A program made the position numbers and the translations under genes. The notes under the pieces were generated by a model, which was not told where the DNA came from, did no database searches, and saw nothing but the letters and a program-made list of their open reading frames with translations. Of a stretch of 64,000 bases of DNA, positions 27,994 through 35,772 are shown in pieces. Within the stretch, counting starts at the first letter, position 1, and the number at the start of each line of letters is the position of its first letter. Origin of the DNA: Marinobacter persicus (GTDB lineage Bacteria > Pseudomonadota > Gammaproteobacteria > Pseudomonadales > Oleiphilaceae); the NCBI RefSeq assembly GCF_002934325.1, contig NZ_PTIV01000022.1:1-64000 (forward strand). The letters run 5' to 3'.

Positions 27994-30393
27994 ATGTCAT
28001 CGCCCGATCCATCTGCTTCTTCTGAAGCCAACAGCAATGCCTATCGGTATTGGCGGCAGGGTTATGGCGTGGTGCAGCATTCCGAACAGACTGCACAACA
28101 GGTGCAGCACCTGGCGGAGCGACTGGTTGCCGAGGGTTTCCAGCCCGACGCGGATACCGTCTACCGGAAACTGGCCGCCCTGGACCGCCTGACCAGCGCT
28201 GGAATGTGGCTGGTGGTGCACATGACCTACTGCCGCCGGGTGGATATCGCCGGCGCTCCATTGAGCTCACTGGATTTCAAAACCCATCCGGAAGGCCATA
28301 CCGGCGGTGCCCTGAATATGGTCCCGGCCTATGCCGCCTACCTTGCGCTGAACAACCTCACAGGCCAAACCCGAAGCTGGCTGATGGGCCAGGGCCATTG
28401 CGTGGCCGCCATTGAAGCCCTGAATGTGTTGACGGGCAACCTGCATCCGGAGCAACAGCGCCGCTACCTGGCTCCGGACGGTCTGTCCCGCCTGGCTTGC
28501 GATTTCTACAGCTACCAGCAAAAACCCGATGGTTCCATGGCCGCGCCTTTGGGCAGCCACGTTAACCCGCACACAGCCGGAGGCATTCTCGAAGGCGGCT
28601 ACCTTGGGTTTGCCGAGTTGCAATACGCCCACATGCCCCTGCCTGGCGAGTCCCTGGTGGCCTTCCTGTCCGACGGCGCAGCCGAGGAACAGCGCGGCAG
28701 TGACTGGATCCCACGCTGGTGGCGCGCCGAGGACTGTGGCCTGGTGTTGCCGGTCATGATCGCCAACGGCCGGCGTATTGAGCAACGCACCGAACTGGGC
28801 ACACCCGCTGGCCTGGAGCGCTTTGAAGCCCATCTGGAGGCAAGGGGGTTCGAACCTTACCGGTTTGACGGCAAGGACCCCGCGGCATTTGTTTGCGCGT
28901 TGTTCGAAATGGAACAGGGCCTGTCCGCCCAAAGCGAAAGCACGCCCCAATACCCTGCCCGAATTCCCTACGGCATTGCCGAGACCATCAAGGGCTTTGG
29001 CTTCTACGGTGCCGGCGACAACGAAGCTCACAACCTGCCACTGCCCGGCAACCCACGCCTGGACGCCCGCGCCCGGGATCTGTTCAATGAATACGCCGCC
29101 CCTCTGTGGGTGGAAACCGGGGAGTTGGGCATGTCGGTGGCCATGCTTAACGAACACCAGCAACAGCAACGGCCGCTGGAACGGGATCATCCGCTGACCC
29201 AACGCAATCCGGCCGACCTGAATCTGCCGGTTCTGCCCTGGGGACAGAATCAGGCCTCCCCCATGACCGCCGTGGATGAATTCTTCCAGGCGCTGGTGGA
29301 AGACAATCCAAGGCTGCGACCGCGGGTGGGCAACCCCGATGAACTGGCCAGCAACCGACTGACCGGCATTCTGAAGCGCCTCAAGCATCGCGCGAATCAG
29401 CCGGAGAACAAGCAGGAGGACGTGCATGGCAAGATCATCACGGCCCTGAATGAAGAGGCGGTGGTTTCCGCCTGTCTGGCCAATAAGGCCGGCATCAACC
29501 TGGTGGCCAGCTACGAAGCCTTCTGCGTCAAGATGCTCGGGGCCATCCGCCAGGAACTGACCTTTGCCCGAAGCCAGAAAGAGGCCGGGCGCCCGCCCAA
29601 ATGGCTGGGGTTACCGATTGTTGCCACTTCCCACACCTGGGAAAACGGTAAAAACGAGCAATCACACCAAGACACCACCTTCTGCGAAGCCATGCTGGGG
29701 GAGATGAGCGACGTGTCCCGGGTACTGTTTCCCGCGGACTACAACAGCACCCTGGCGGTACTGCCCTCGGTGTACGAAAACCGGGGCCGCATCAGCTGCA
29801 TGGTAGTGCCCAAGCGCGAGCGGCCCTGTGTGTTCAACGACACGGAAGCCGAAACCCTTGCCCAGCACGGCGCCCTTGTGGTCGATGAAGACACCTCAGC
29901 GGGCGAAGAGCCCCTGCTGATGATCGCCAACGGTGCCTACCAGTTATCGGAAGCCATCCGCGCCTGCGAGCGGCTGCGTGATACCGGCGCCCCGTTCCGC
30001 CTGGTGTACATCCAGGAACCGGGGCGTTTCCGATACCCAAGGGACCCGATGGAATCCAGCGCCTGCCTGACCGAGTTCGAACGGGAGCGCCTGTTCCCCT
30101 ATCGCATGCAACGGCGGGTAGCGCTCACCCACATGCGCCCGGAGGTATTCCGGGGCCACCTGCCAGCCCTGTTCCCGCATCCGATGCATTCCCGGGTTCT
30201 GGGCTATATCAACCATGGCGGCACCCTCAATGAGAGCGGCATGCTCTTCGCCAACCATTGCACCTGGGGCCATGCCCTGGCGGCCTGTGCGGCGGTACTC
30301 GAAAAGCCACCCGGTGAATGGCTGTCCAGTGCGGAACTGGCGGCGGTGGAAGGCCGGGGTGATCCTTCCGTTATCACCCGCGGGCTGCCCTGA
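27994..30393 (+). CDS. Phosphoketolase-like thiamine diphosphate enzyme
   Basis: A 799-residue protein of the xylulose-5-phosphate/fructose-6-phosphate phosphoketolase family by length and layout. Recognisable equivalents include GHTGGALNMV, the GQGHC segment, EGGYLGFAELQYAH, and SHTWENGKNEQSHQDTTF, which matches the conserved SHQDPGF region. The ThDP motif is altered: SDGAAEE replaces GDGEAE. It may be a true phosphoketolase or a divergent relative; some such proteins carry a xylulose-5-phosphate 3-epimerase name, which I cannot confirm. CTACGGAGG is a good ribosome site. Its last 20 bases overlap the end of the converging ATPase gene. Confidence 0.75.
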   Translation: MSSPDPSASSEANSNAYRYWRQGYGVVQHSEQTAQQVQHLAERLVAEGFQPDADTVYRKLAALDRLTSAGMWLVVHMTYCRRVDIAGAPLSSLDFKTHPEGHTGGALNMVPAYAAYLALNNLTGQTRSWLMGQGHCVAAIEALNVLTGNLHPEQQRRYLAPDGLSRLACDFYSYQQKPDGSMAAPLGSHVNPHTAGGILEGGYLGFAELQYAHMPLPGESLVAFLSDGAAEEQRGSDWIPRWWRAEDCGLVLPVMIANGRRIEQRTELGTPAGLERFEAHLEARGFEPYRFDGKDPAAFVCALFEMEQGLSAQSESTPQYPARIPYGIAETIKGFGFYGAGDNEAHNLPLPGNPRLDARARDLFNEYAAPLWVETGELGMSVAMLNEHQQQQRPLERDHPLTQRNPADLNLPVLPWGQNQASPMTAVDEFFQALVEDNPRLRPRVGNPDELASNRLTGILKRLKHRANQPENKQEDVHGKIITALNEEAVVSACLANKAGINLVASYEAFCVKMLGAIRQELTFARSQKEAGRPPKWLGLPIVATSHTWENGKNEQSHQDTTFCEAMLGEMSDVSRVLFPADYNSTLAVLPSVYENRGRISCMVVPKRERPCVFNDTEAETLAQHGALVVDEDTSAGEEPLLMIANGAYQLSEAIRACERLRDTGAPFRLVYIQEPGRFRYPRDPMESSACLTEFERERLFPYRMQRRVALTHMRPEVFRGHLPALFPHPMHSRVLGYINHGGTLNESGMLFANHCTWGHALAACAAVLEKPPGEWLSSAELAAVEGRGDPSVITRGLP

Positions 30394-33088
30394 ACAGCCG
30401 GCCCCGGATGAGAGTTTCCAGCTCAAGAATCAGGAGCACCGCGACGCCAGTCAAGGAGCAGAAGGCCAATTGGGCCAGGGAGAGGGCTGCCGTGCCGAAG
30501 GTTACCTGGAACCAGGGAGTAAAAGTAAACAACAGCTGCAGTACCACCACGGCGGATACCGCGATCAGCACACTGGGGGTGCCCAGTACGCCCCGCAGGG
30601 TTACCGAGGCAGTGTCCAGATAGCGCACGGCAAACAGGTAGAAGACCTCCATTGCCACCAGCGTGTTCACCGCCAGCGTACGGGCCACTGTCTGATCGGC
30701 GAATTGGTGCATGCCCCAGAACCAGGCGCCGAAAATTCCCGCCAGGAAAAGCAGCGATACAAACACCACCCGCCAGACCACAAAACCCGCCAACAGGGAC
30801 TGATCCCGGGACCGGGGTGGTTGCTCCATGACATTCGGCTCCGGCTTTTCAAACGCCAGGGTCATGGCAAGGACCACCGAGCTGACCATATTGACCCAGA
30901 GAATCTGCAGCGCGGAAATGGGTAGCGTCAGGCCCAGCAGCAAGGCGGCCACCAGGCTGACAGACTCACCACCGTTAATCGGCAAGAGAAAGGCGATCCC
31001 CTTACGCAGGTTGGCATAGACCGCCCGACCTTCTCGCACCGCAGCCGCGATGCTGACGAAATTGTCGTCCAGCAATACCACGGAGGCGGCCTGACGGGCA
31101 GCTTCCGAGCCTTTCACCCCCATGGCGATGCCCACATCGGCCCGCTTCAGGGCGGGTGCATCATTGACCCCGTCCCCCGTCATGGCCACTACCCCGTGCA
31201 GAGCCTGCAAGGCCTTAACCAGACGAAGCTTATGCTCCGGACTGGTGCGGGCAAACACATCGACTTCCCCAACCAGCGCCTCTAGCTGCTGGTCACTGAG
31301 TTGGTCCAGTTCCCTCCCGGTAAGGACCTTGTCCGGATTGCGCAATCCCAGCTTACGGGCGATGGCGCAGGCCGTCAGGGCATGATCACCGGTGATCATT
31401 TTGACCCGGATCGCCGCCAGGTGGCAGTCCTTGATGGCCCGGATCGCTTCATGCCGGGGCGGATCCATCAGCCCCACCAGGCCCAACAATTCCGCGCCCT
31501 CGCTCAGTTCCTCGATGACCAGTTCGGTGGTGCCAATGGCCATGGGGCGGCGTGCGAGCGCGAGGACGCGCAGTCCGTCCCTGGCCATGCCGGTGACCAG
31601 CCTTTCCCACTTCTCCCGGTCCAGATCAACCAGCTCACCACTGTCAGAGACCTCCTTCCGGCACATGTCCAGAATCTTTTCCGGAGCCCCTTTGAGATAG
31701 GCGGTCCCATGGCCATGGTGGTCGTGGTGCAAAGTCGCCATGAAGCGGAGCTCGGTATCAAAGGGGACCTCATCAACCCTCGGCCAATCATCGGTAATGG
31801 TCTCTACATCAAACTCGGCCTTACGGGCGAAAACTTTCAACGCTGCTTCCATGGGATCGCCATGGATAACGGGAAGGCCATCGCGCTCAGTCAGGGTTGA
31901 GTCATTACATAGAGCGGCAGCCTTTGCCAGCTCGGACAAGACGAGATGATTTCCCGCCTCCTGGCCATCCATGCAGACTCTGCCATCCGCTTGGTACCCC
32001 TCCCCGGTAACCTCAAAGCGCTGCTCTCCGACAGCAACAGCCGTCACCATCATTTCGTTACGCGTCAGGGTTCCCGTCTTGTCGGAGCAGATCACCGATA
32101 CCGCCCCCAGGGTTTCGATCACCGGCATGCGCCTTACCACCGCCTGACGACTGGCCATCTGCCGGACGCCAATGGCCAGCGTAATCGTCAGGATGGCTGG
32201 CAACCCTTCAGGAATGGCGGCCACCGTGAGCCCAACCACCGCCATAAATAGCTCTCGAAACGCCAGGCCGCTGAATGCGAGTCCACCCAGAAAAATCGCC
32301 AAACCGGCCAGGATCACAATGATCGACAGGCCACGGGCAAAACGGTCCATTTGTTCAAGCAAGGGTGTTTTCAACGATGGCGTACTGGCAAGCAGTCCCG
32401 AGATGTGACCAATTTCCGTATTCACGCCCGTGCGCACCACCACCCCGCGACCGGTACCTGTGGCCACCATGGTTCCGGAAAATGCCATTCCGGACTGGTC
32501 TCCAAGCACAGCGGCCTCATCCACTGGCTCGGGTAGTTTGCCAACGGCCTCAGATTCACCTGTCAGGATGGCTTCTTGAATGTTCAGGTTGTGGCACTTC
32601 TCGAGACGAATATCAGCCGGTACCCGATCCCCCGCCTCCAGCAACACTGTGTCGCCGGGTACCAGTTCGGTGGCATCCAGCATGTGTTGACCATCGGCTC
32701 GAACCACGCGGGCTTTCGGTGCCAACATGTGCTGAATGGCGGACAGCGCCTGTTCTGCCCGCCCCTCCTGAATAAAACCGACCAGGGTCTGAACCACCAC
32801 GACCGCCAGGATGACACCCGCATCCACCCAGTGCCCCAAGGTCGCGGTAATAGCCGCGGCCCCCAAAAGAACATAAATGAGGAAATTGCGAAGCTGGCGG
32901 GCAAGACGAGCTAAAGGACCACTTTTCCGAACCTCCGGCAGGCGGTTGGGACCAAACTCGGCCAAACGTTCACGGGCTTCCTGCGCGGAGAAAGGCCCTT
33001 GCGCCGAGAGCGAACTCCGCACTTGAGAGGGCGTAAGGGCATGCCAGGACGGGTTGGGACCAGCCGGGGAATCAAGACGTTCGGGCAT
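30374..33088 (-). CDS. P-type cation ATPase (P2, Ca2+-ATPase-like)
   Basis: A 904-residue ion pump. Landmarks in order: cation-transporter N-terminal domain (residues about 20-80), the actuator TGES motif in ILTGESEAVGK, the membrane helix with AAIPEGLPAILTI (cation site), the phosphorylation site SDKTGTLTRNEM, KGAPEKIL in the nucleotide domain, and TGDGVNDAPALKRADVGIAMG. Ten membrane helices are expected. The PEGLPA motif and domain order fit type II pumps of the Ca2+/PMR1-like group rather than heavy-metal pumps; the ion is not certain. The ATG at 33088 (GGAG upstream) is preferred, and an ATG at 33106 is possible. Confidence 0.88.
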   Translation of the reverse strand: MPERLDSPAGPNPSWHALTPSQVRSSLSAQGPFSAQEARERLAEFGPNRLPEVRKSGPLARLARQLRNFLIYVLLGAAAITATLGHWVDAGVILAVVVVQTLVGFIQEGRAEQALSAIQHMLAPKARVVRADGQHMLDATELVPGDTVLLEAGDRVPADIRLEKCHNLNIQEAILTGESEAVGKLPEPVDEAAVLGDQSGMAFSGTMVATGTGRGVVVRTGVNTEIGHISGLLASTPSLKTPLLEQMDRFARGLSIIVILAGLAIFLGGLAFSGLAFRELFMAVVGLTVAAIPEGLPAILTITLAIGVRQMASRQAVVRRMPVIETLGAVSVICSDKTGTLTRNEMMVTAVAVGEQRFEVTGEGYQADGRVCMDGQEAGNHLVLSELAKAAALCNDSTLTERDGLPVIHGDPMEAALKVFARKAEFDVETITDDWPRVDEVPFDTELRFMATLHHDHHGHGTAYLKGAPEKILDMCRKEVSDSGELVDLDREKWERLVTGMARDGLRVLALARRPMAIGTTELVIEELSEGAELLGLVGLMDPPRHEAIRAIKDCHLAAIRVKMITGDHALTACAIARKLGLRNPDKVLTGRELDQLSDQQLEALVGEVDVFARTSPEHKLRLVKALQALHGVVAMTGDGVNDAPALKRADVGIAMGVKGSEAARQAASVVLLDDNFVSIAAAVREGRAVYANLRKGIAFLLPINGGESVSLVAALLLGLTLPISALQILWVNMVSSVVLAMTLAFEKPEPNVMEQPPRSRDQSLLAGFVVWRVVFVSLLFLAGIFGAWFWGMHQFADQTVARTLAVNTLVAMEVFYLFAVRYLDTASVTLRGVLGTPSVLIAVSAVVVLQLLFTFTPWFQVTFGTAALSLAQLAFCSLTGVAVLLILELETLIRGRLFRAARG

Positions 33089-33185
33089 CAGAGCACTCCA
33101 TGGCAATGCCTCAATCCAAGCGTCAATCGAACACCTGACTATGACAGCAACCGCAGACCCAGGTTCCTGGGCATCAACGATAAAC

Positions 33186-33202
33186 GGGGGCCTCGGGCCC
33201 CC
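33186..33202 (-). terminator. Terminator of the Yip1-family gene
   Basis: GGGGGCC / GGCCCCC with a three-base loop, followed on the minus strand by CGTTTATC. It lies 34 bases past the Yip1 gene stop and before the P-type ATPase gene. Confidence 0.7.
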
Positions 33203-33236
33203 GCTTCATTGCATGGGTATGGATGGATCAGAGCTA

Positions 33237-33848
33237 TCAGCCGCTGACAAATGCGGGGCCAAAGCCCATATTCCACAGGATGGCCGAGCCGGCACGGGTG
33301 GACACCAGGATGATCAGCGCAACGGTTAGCAGCGACACTCCATAAAGCTCCGCCTGCTCTTTCTCAATGCCCATAACGATGGGCAATCCATCGTACATCA
33401 GGCGAGCGCCGTATACGGCCGCCCCCAGGAAGACAAGCGCGTTGAACCAGGGGTTGGGATACAGCAGGGCAAAGCCGGCGAGGAACAGCGGCGTGCAGGA
33501 ATAGGCCGCCAGGGCGACCCCATTGGCCGGCACATGTTCTTCCCGGGCACCGTAGGTTTTCGCCATCCAGTTGATAGCGTACCCCAGGGCAAAAACGCCG
33601 ATAAGCATCGCCACGTACGTCAGGAGGCTCAACTGCACCGCGCTGATTTCCGTCAGCTTGATCAAACGATCACTACCGACGGCCCAGCCGAAATGAGCTG
33701 TGGAGATGTAGGCGCAAACAGGCGCTATGGCTGCCAATATGAGGACATAGGCAACATAGAGCCGGGTGGGATTTTCGTGTTCCTTACGAATCGTGACCCA
33801 CTCTTTATCCGGGTGGGTGAAAAGACCGAACGCATGCGACAGGAGCAT
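33237..33848 (-). CDS. Yip1 domain membrane protein
   Basis: A 203-residue protein with about five hydrophobic helices after a short cytoplasmic N-terminus (FGLFTHPDKEWVTIRKEHEN), the pattern of bacterial Yip1-domain proteins. No enzymatic motif is present; function is unknown. The ATG at 33848 has GAGGGGG at good spacing; an in-frame upstream extension would add Gln-rich, non-conserved sequence. It diverges from the dienelactone hydrolase gene. Confidence 0.8.
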   Translation of the reverse strand: MLLSHAFGLFTHPDKEWVTIRKEHENPTRLYVAYVLILAAIAPVCAYISTAHFGWAVGSDRLIKLTEISAVQLSLLTYVAMLIGVFALGYAINWMAKTYGAREEHVPANGVALAAYSCTPLFLAGFALLYPNPWFNALVFLGAAVYGARLMYDGLPIVMGIEKEQAELYGVSLLTVALIILVSTRAGSAILWNMGFGPAFVSG

Positions 33849-34002
33849 TGTTATTACCCCCTCTTGTTGCTGTTGTTGGTATGTATAGATACGGCACCCG
33901 TCAAATTCGGATTCATAACCGCTTCTGATATTGACTATAGTCAATGACAGAAAATGTAAAAGCATTCATCCAATTTTATTCACGCAACCGGGAGTCACGA
34001 CC

Positions 34003-34806
34003 ATGAAGCGACTGACCCAACTCTCTTCCGCCACCGCCTTGCTGCTGGCCAGCGCTGCGCCACAAGCCGGCGCGGAGCTGCAGACCAAAGCCATCGAATA
34101 CACCGTCAATGATCAATCCTTCACCGGCTATATGGCCTGGGATGACGAATACGAGGAGGCTCGCCCCGGGATACTGGTCGTCCACGAATGGTGGGGGCAT
34201 AACGAATTCGCCCGCGAACAGGCCGAGAAGCTGGCAGCCTCTGGCTACACCGCGTTCGCCCTGGACATGTATGGGACCGGCAAACAAGCCGATCACCCAG
34301 AAACTGCCCAGAAGTTTGCCCAGGAAGCGACAAGCGATCTGGAAAAGGTCAAAGCCCGCTTTACCGGCGCCATGGAAGTGCTCAAGAACCACGAGAGTGT
34401 GGACCCATCCCGCATTGCAGCCCAGGGGTACTGCTTTGGCGGCTCGGTGGTGCTGAACATGGCCCGGATGGGAGTAGACCTGGATGGCGTCGTCAGCTTC
34501 CACGGCTCACTGGCCAGTCCGATACAGGCGGAGCCAGGTGAGGTAAGGGCCCGGGTTCAGGTATATACCGGCGGTGCCGACAAGATGGTTCCCGCCGAGC
34601 AGGTGGCGGACCTGGTGCGGGAGATGCTCAATGCCGATGTGGATCTGACCCTGGTCTCCTTCCCTGGTGTGCGCCATTCATTCACCAACCCCGGCGCCGA
34701 TCGCCTGGCCGACGAATTCAATCTGCCCATCGGGTACGATGAAGAAGCCGCCCGCCGATCCTGGGAGGGCACCATGCGTTTCTACGAAGAAATATTCGGC
34801 CAATAA
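34003..34806 (+). CDS. Exported dienelactone hydrolase-family protein
   Basis: A 267-residue alpha/beta hydrolase with a signal peptide of about 23 residues (ending AGAEL). The nucleophile elbow is GYCFGGS with Cys where many hydrolases have Ser, and the catalytic His lies in GVRHSFTNPGA. The oxyanion region VVHEWWGHN is typical. Classical dienelactone hydrolases are cytoplasmic; the signal peptide marks this as a periplasmic relative, so the substrate may differ. A GGGAG site precedes the ATG. It ends at a strong terminator shared with the cold-shock gene. Confidence 0.87.
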   Translation: MKRLTQLSSATALLLASAAPQAGAELQTKAIEYTVNDQSFTGYMAWDDEYEEARPGILVVHEWWGHNEFAREQAEKLAASGYTAFALDMYGTGKQADHPETAQKFAQEATSDLEKVKARFTGAMEVLKNHESVDPSRIAAQGYCFGGSVVLNMARMGVDLDGVVSFHGSLASPIQAEPGEVRARVQVYTGGADKMVPAEQVADLVREMLNADVDLTLVSFPGVRHSFTNPGADRLADEFNLPIGYDEEAARRSWEGTMRFYEEIFGQ

Positions 34807-34834
34807 GTCCGGGATACCGGACGATCAGGCACAA

Positions 34835-34860
34835 AAAAAGGCAGCCGAAGCTGCCTTTTT
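34835..34860. terminator. Bidirectional terminator between the hydrolase and cold-shock genes
   Basis: AAAAAGGCAGC and GCTGCCTTTTT around a CGAA loop, with A- and T-runs that serve both strands. It lies 28 bases after the hydrolase stop and 27 bases beyond the cold-shock stop. Confidence 0.9.
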
Positions 34861-34887
34861 GGCGGTTATTGCCTAATCCATCAGGGA

Positions 34888-35094
34888 TTAGAGAGCAACA
34901 ACGTTCTCCGCCTGAGGACCTTTCTGGCCCTGGGTAACGGTGAACTCAACCTGCTGGCCTTCTGCCAGGGTTTTGAAACCGCTGCCCTGAATAGCGCTGT
35001 AGTGAACAAAAACGTCCGGGCCGCCTTCACGAGTAATAAAGCCAAAGCCTTTTGCTTCGTTGAAGAACTTAACAGTACCGGTAGTAGTAGACAT
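34888..35094 (-). CDS. Cold-shock protein, CspA family
   Basis: A 68-residue single cold-shock domain that binds single-stranded RNA and DNA. RNP1 is KGFGFI and RNP2 is VFVHYSAI. The ATG at 35094 gives the standard length, with AGGAAG just upstream. Several CspA paralogs usually exist, so whether this one is cold-induced cannot be told. A long leader precedes it. Confidence 0.95.
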   Translation of the reverse strand: MSTTTGTVKFFNEAKGFGFITREGGPDVFVHYSAIQGSGFKTLAEGQQVEFTVTQGQKGPQAENVVAL

Positions 35095-35377
35095 ACTTAA
35101 ACTTCCTGAAATCAATCATTTTATCTGCCGCCATCCGCCCTTGTGACGTTGGTCGGCGTTTTACGGAAAAACAGAAATCGCGGGATCAAAAACAGGACGG
35201 CACTACTAACTACGGAGGTACGTCTTATTCATGAACTGCTTTACTAATCTTTCCTACGAGATCCACTCTACTCAAGAACCTGAGACTTGCCAAGAATAAT
35301 TTCAATAAATTTCATAGGTATTGATACCAAGCGGAAAACGCCCTACCTCAGTGCGCTCCGGGCACCACTCCGGCGCT
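35095..35377 (-). other. Region upstream of the cold-shock gene (probable long 5' leader)
   Basis: About 280 bases with no gene, noticeably AT-richer than the rest of the window. Cold-shock mRNAs often carry leaders of 100-160 bases. On the minus strand, TTTTTGATCCC and TTTCTGTTTTTCCG runs precede the ribosome site. I cannot place a promoter with confidence. The first bases past crcB (about 35350-35377) contain a GCGC-CCGG hairpin that may end crcB transcription. Confidence 0.4.
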
Positions 35378-35758
35378 TTACCCGCGCAGCAAGGTGAAGG
35401 AGTAAAAGCCGACGAACGTCATCAGGATGGAGCCGATCACGTGGGCCAGAATACCCACCAGGGCCATCCCCCACTTACCTTCCTGCAAGGCGGCAAACAT
35501 CTCCAGGGAAAAGGTGGAGAAGGTGGTGAGTGCGCCGCACAGGCCGGTGATGGCAAACAGCCGCCACTCCGGCGCCAGGACACTGCTATGGGTGAAGAAC
35601 CCCATCAGCAGGCCGATCAGCCAGCCGCCGCTCAGGTTCGCCAGCAGGGTGCCCCAAGGCACGGCGTGATAGCTGGTGTTCAGCCAGAGCCCCAGGCCCC
35701 AACGCAGGTTGGCGCCGATCACGGCGCCAACACTTACAGCAACAAACGACAGCCACAT
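35378..35758 (-). CDS. crcB: Fluoride channel CrcB/FluC
   Basis: A 126-residue protein with four hydrophobic helices that forms a dual-topology dimer exporting fluoride. Conserved features are GAVIGANLRWGLG at the N-terminus, GTLLANLSGGWLIGLL, and GLCGALTTFSTFSLE with the Na+-site and Phe-box residues. Only one crcB is present, as expected for the homodimeric form. It lies 14 bases downstream of fadE on the same strand. I saw no fluoride riboswitch nearby. Confidence 0.95.
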   Translation of the reverse strand: MWLSFVAVSVGAVIGANLRWGLGLWLNTSYHAVPWGTLLANLSGGWLIGLLMGFFTHSSVLAPEWRLFAITGLCGALTTFSTFSLEMFAALQEGKWGMALVGILAHVIGSILMTFVGFYSFTLLRG

Positions 35759-35772
35759 GTCAGTGGCACCAG

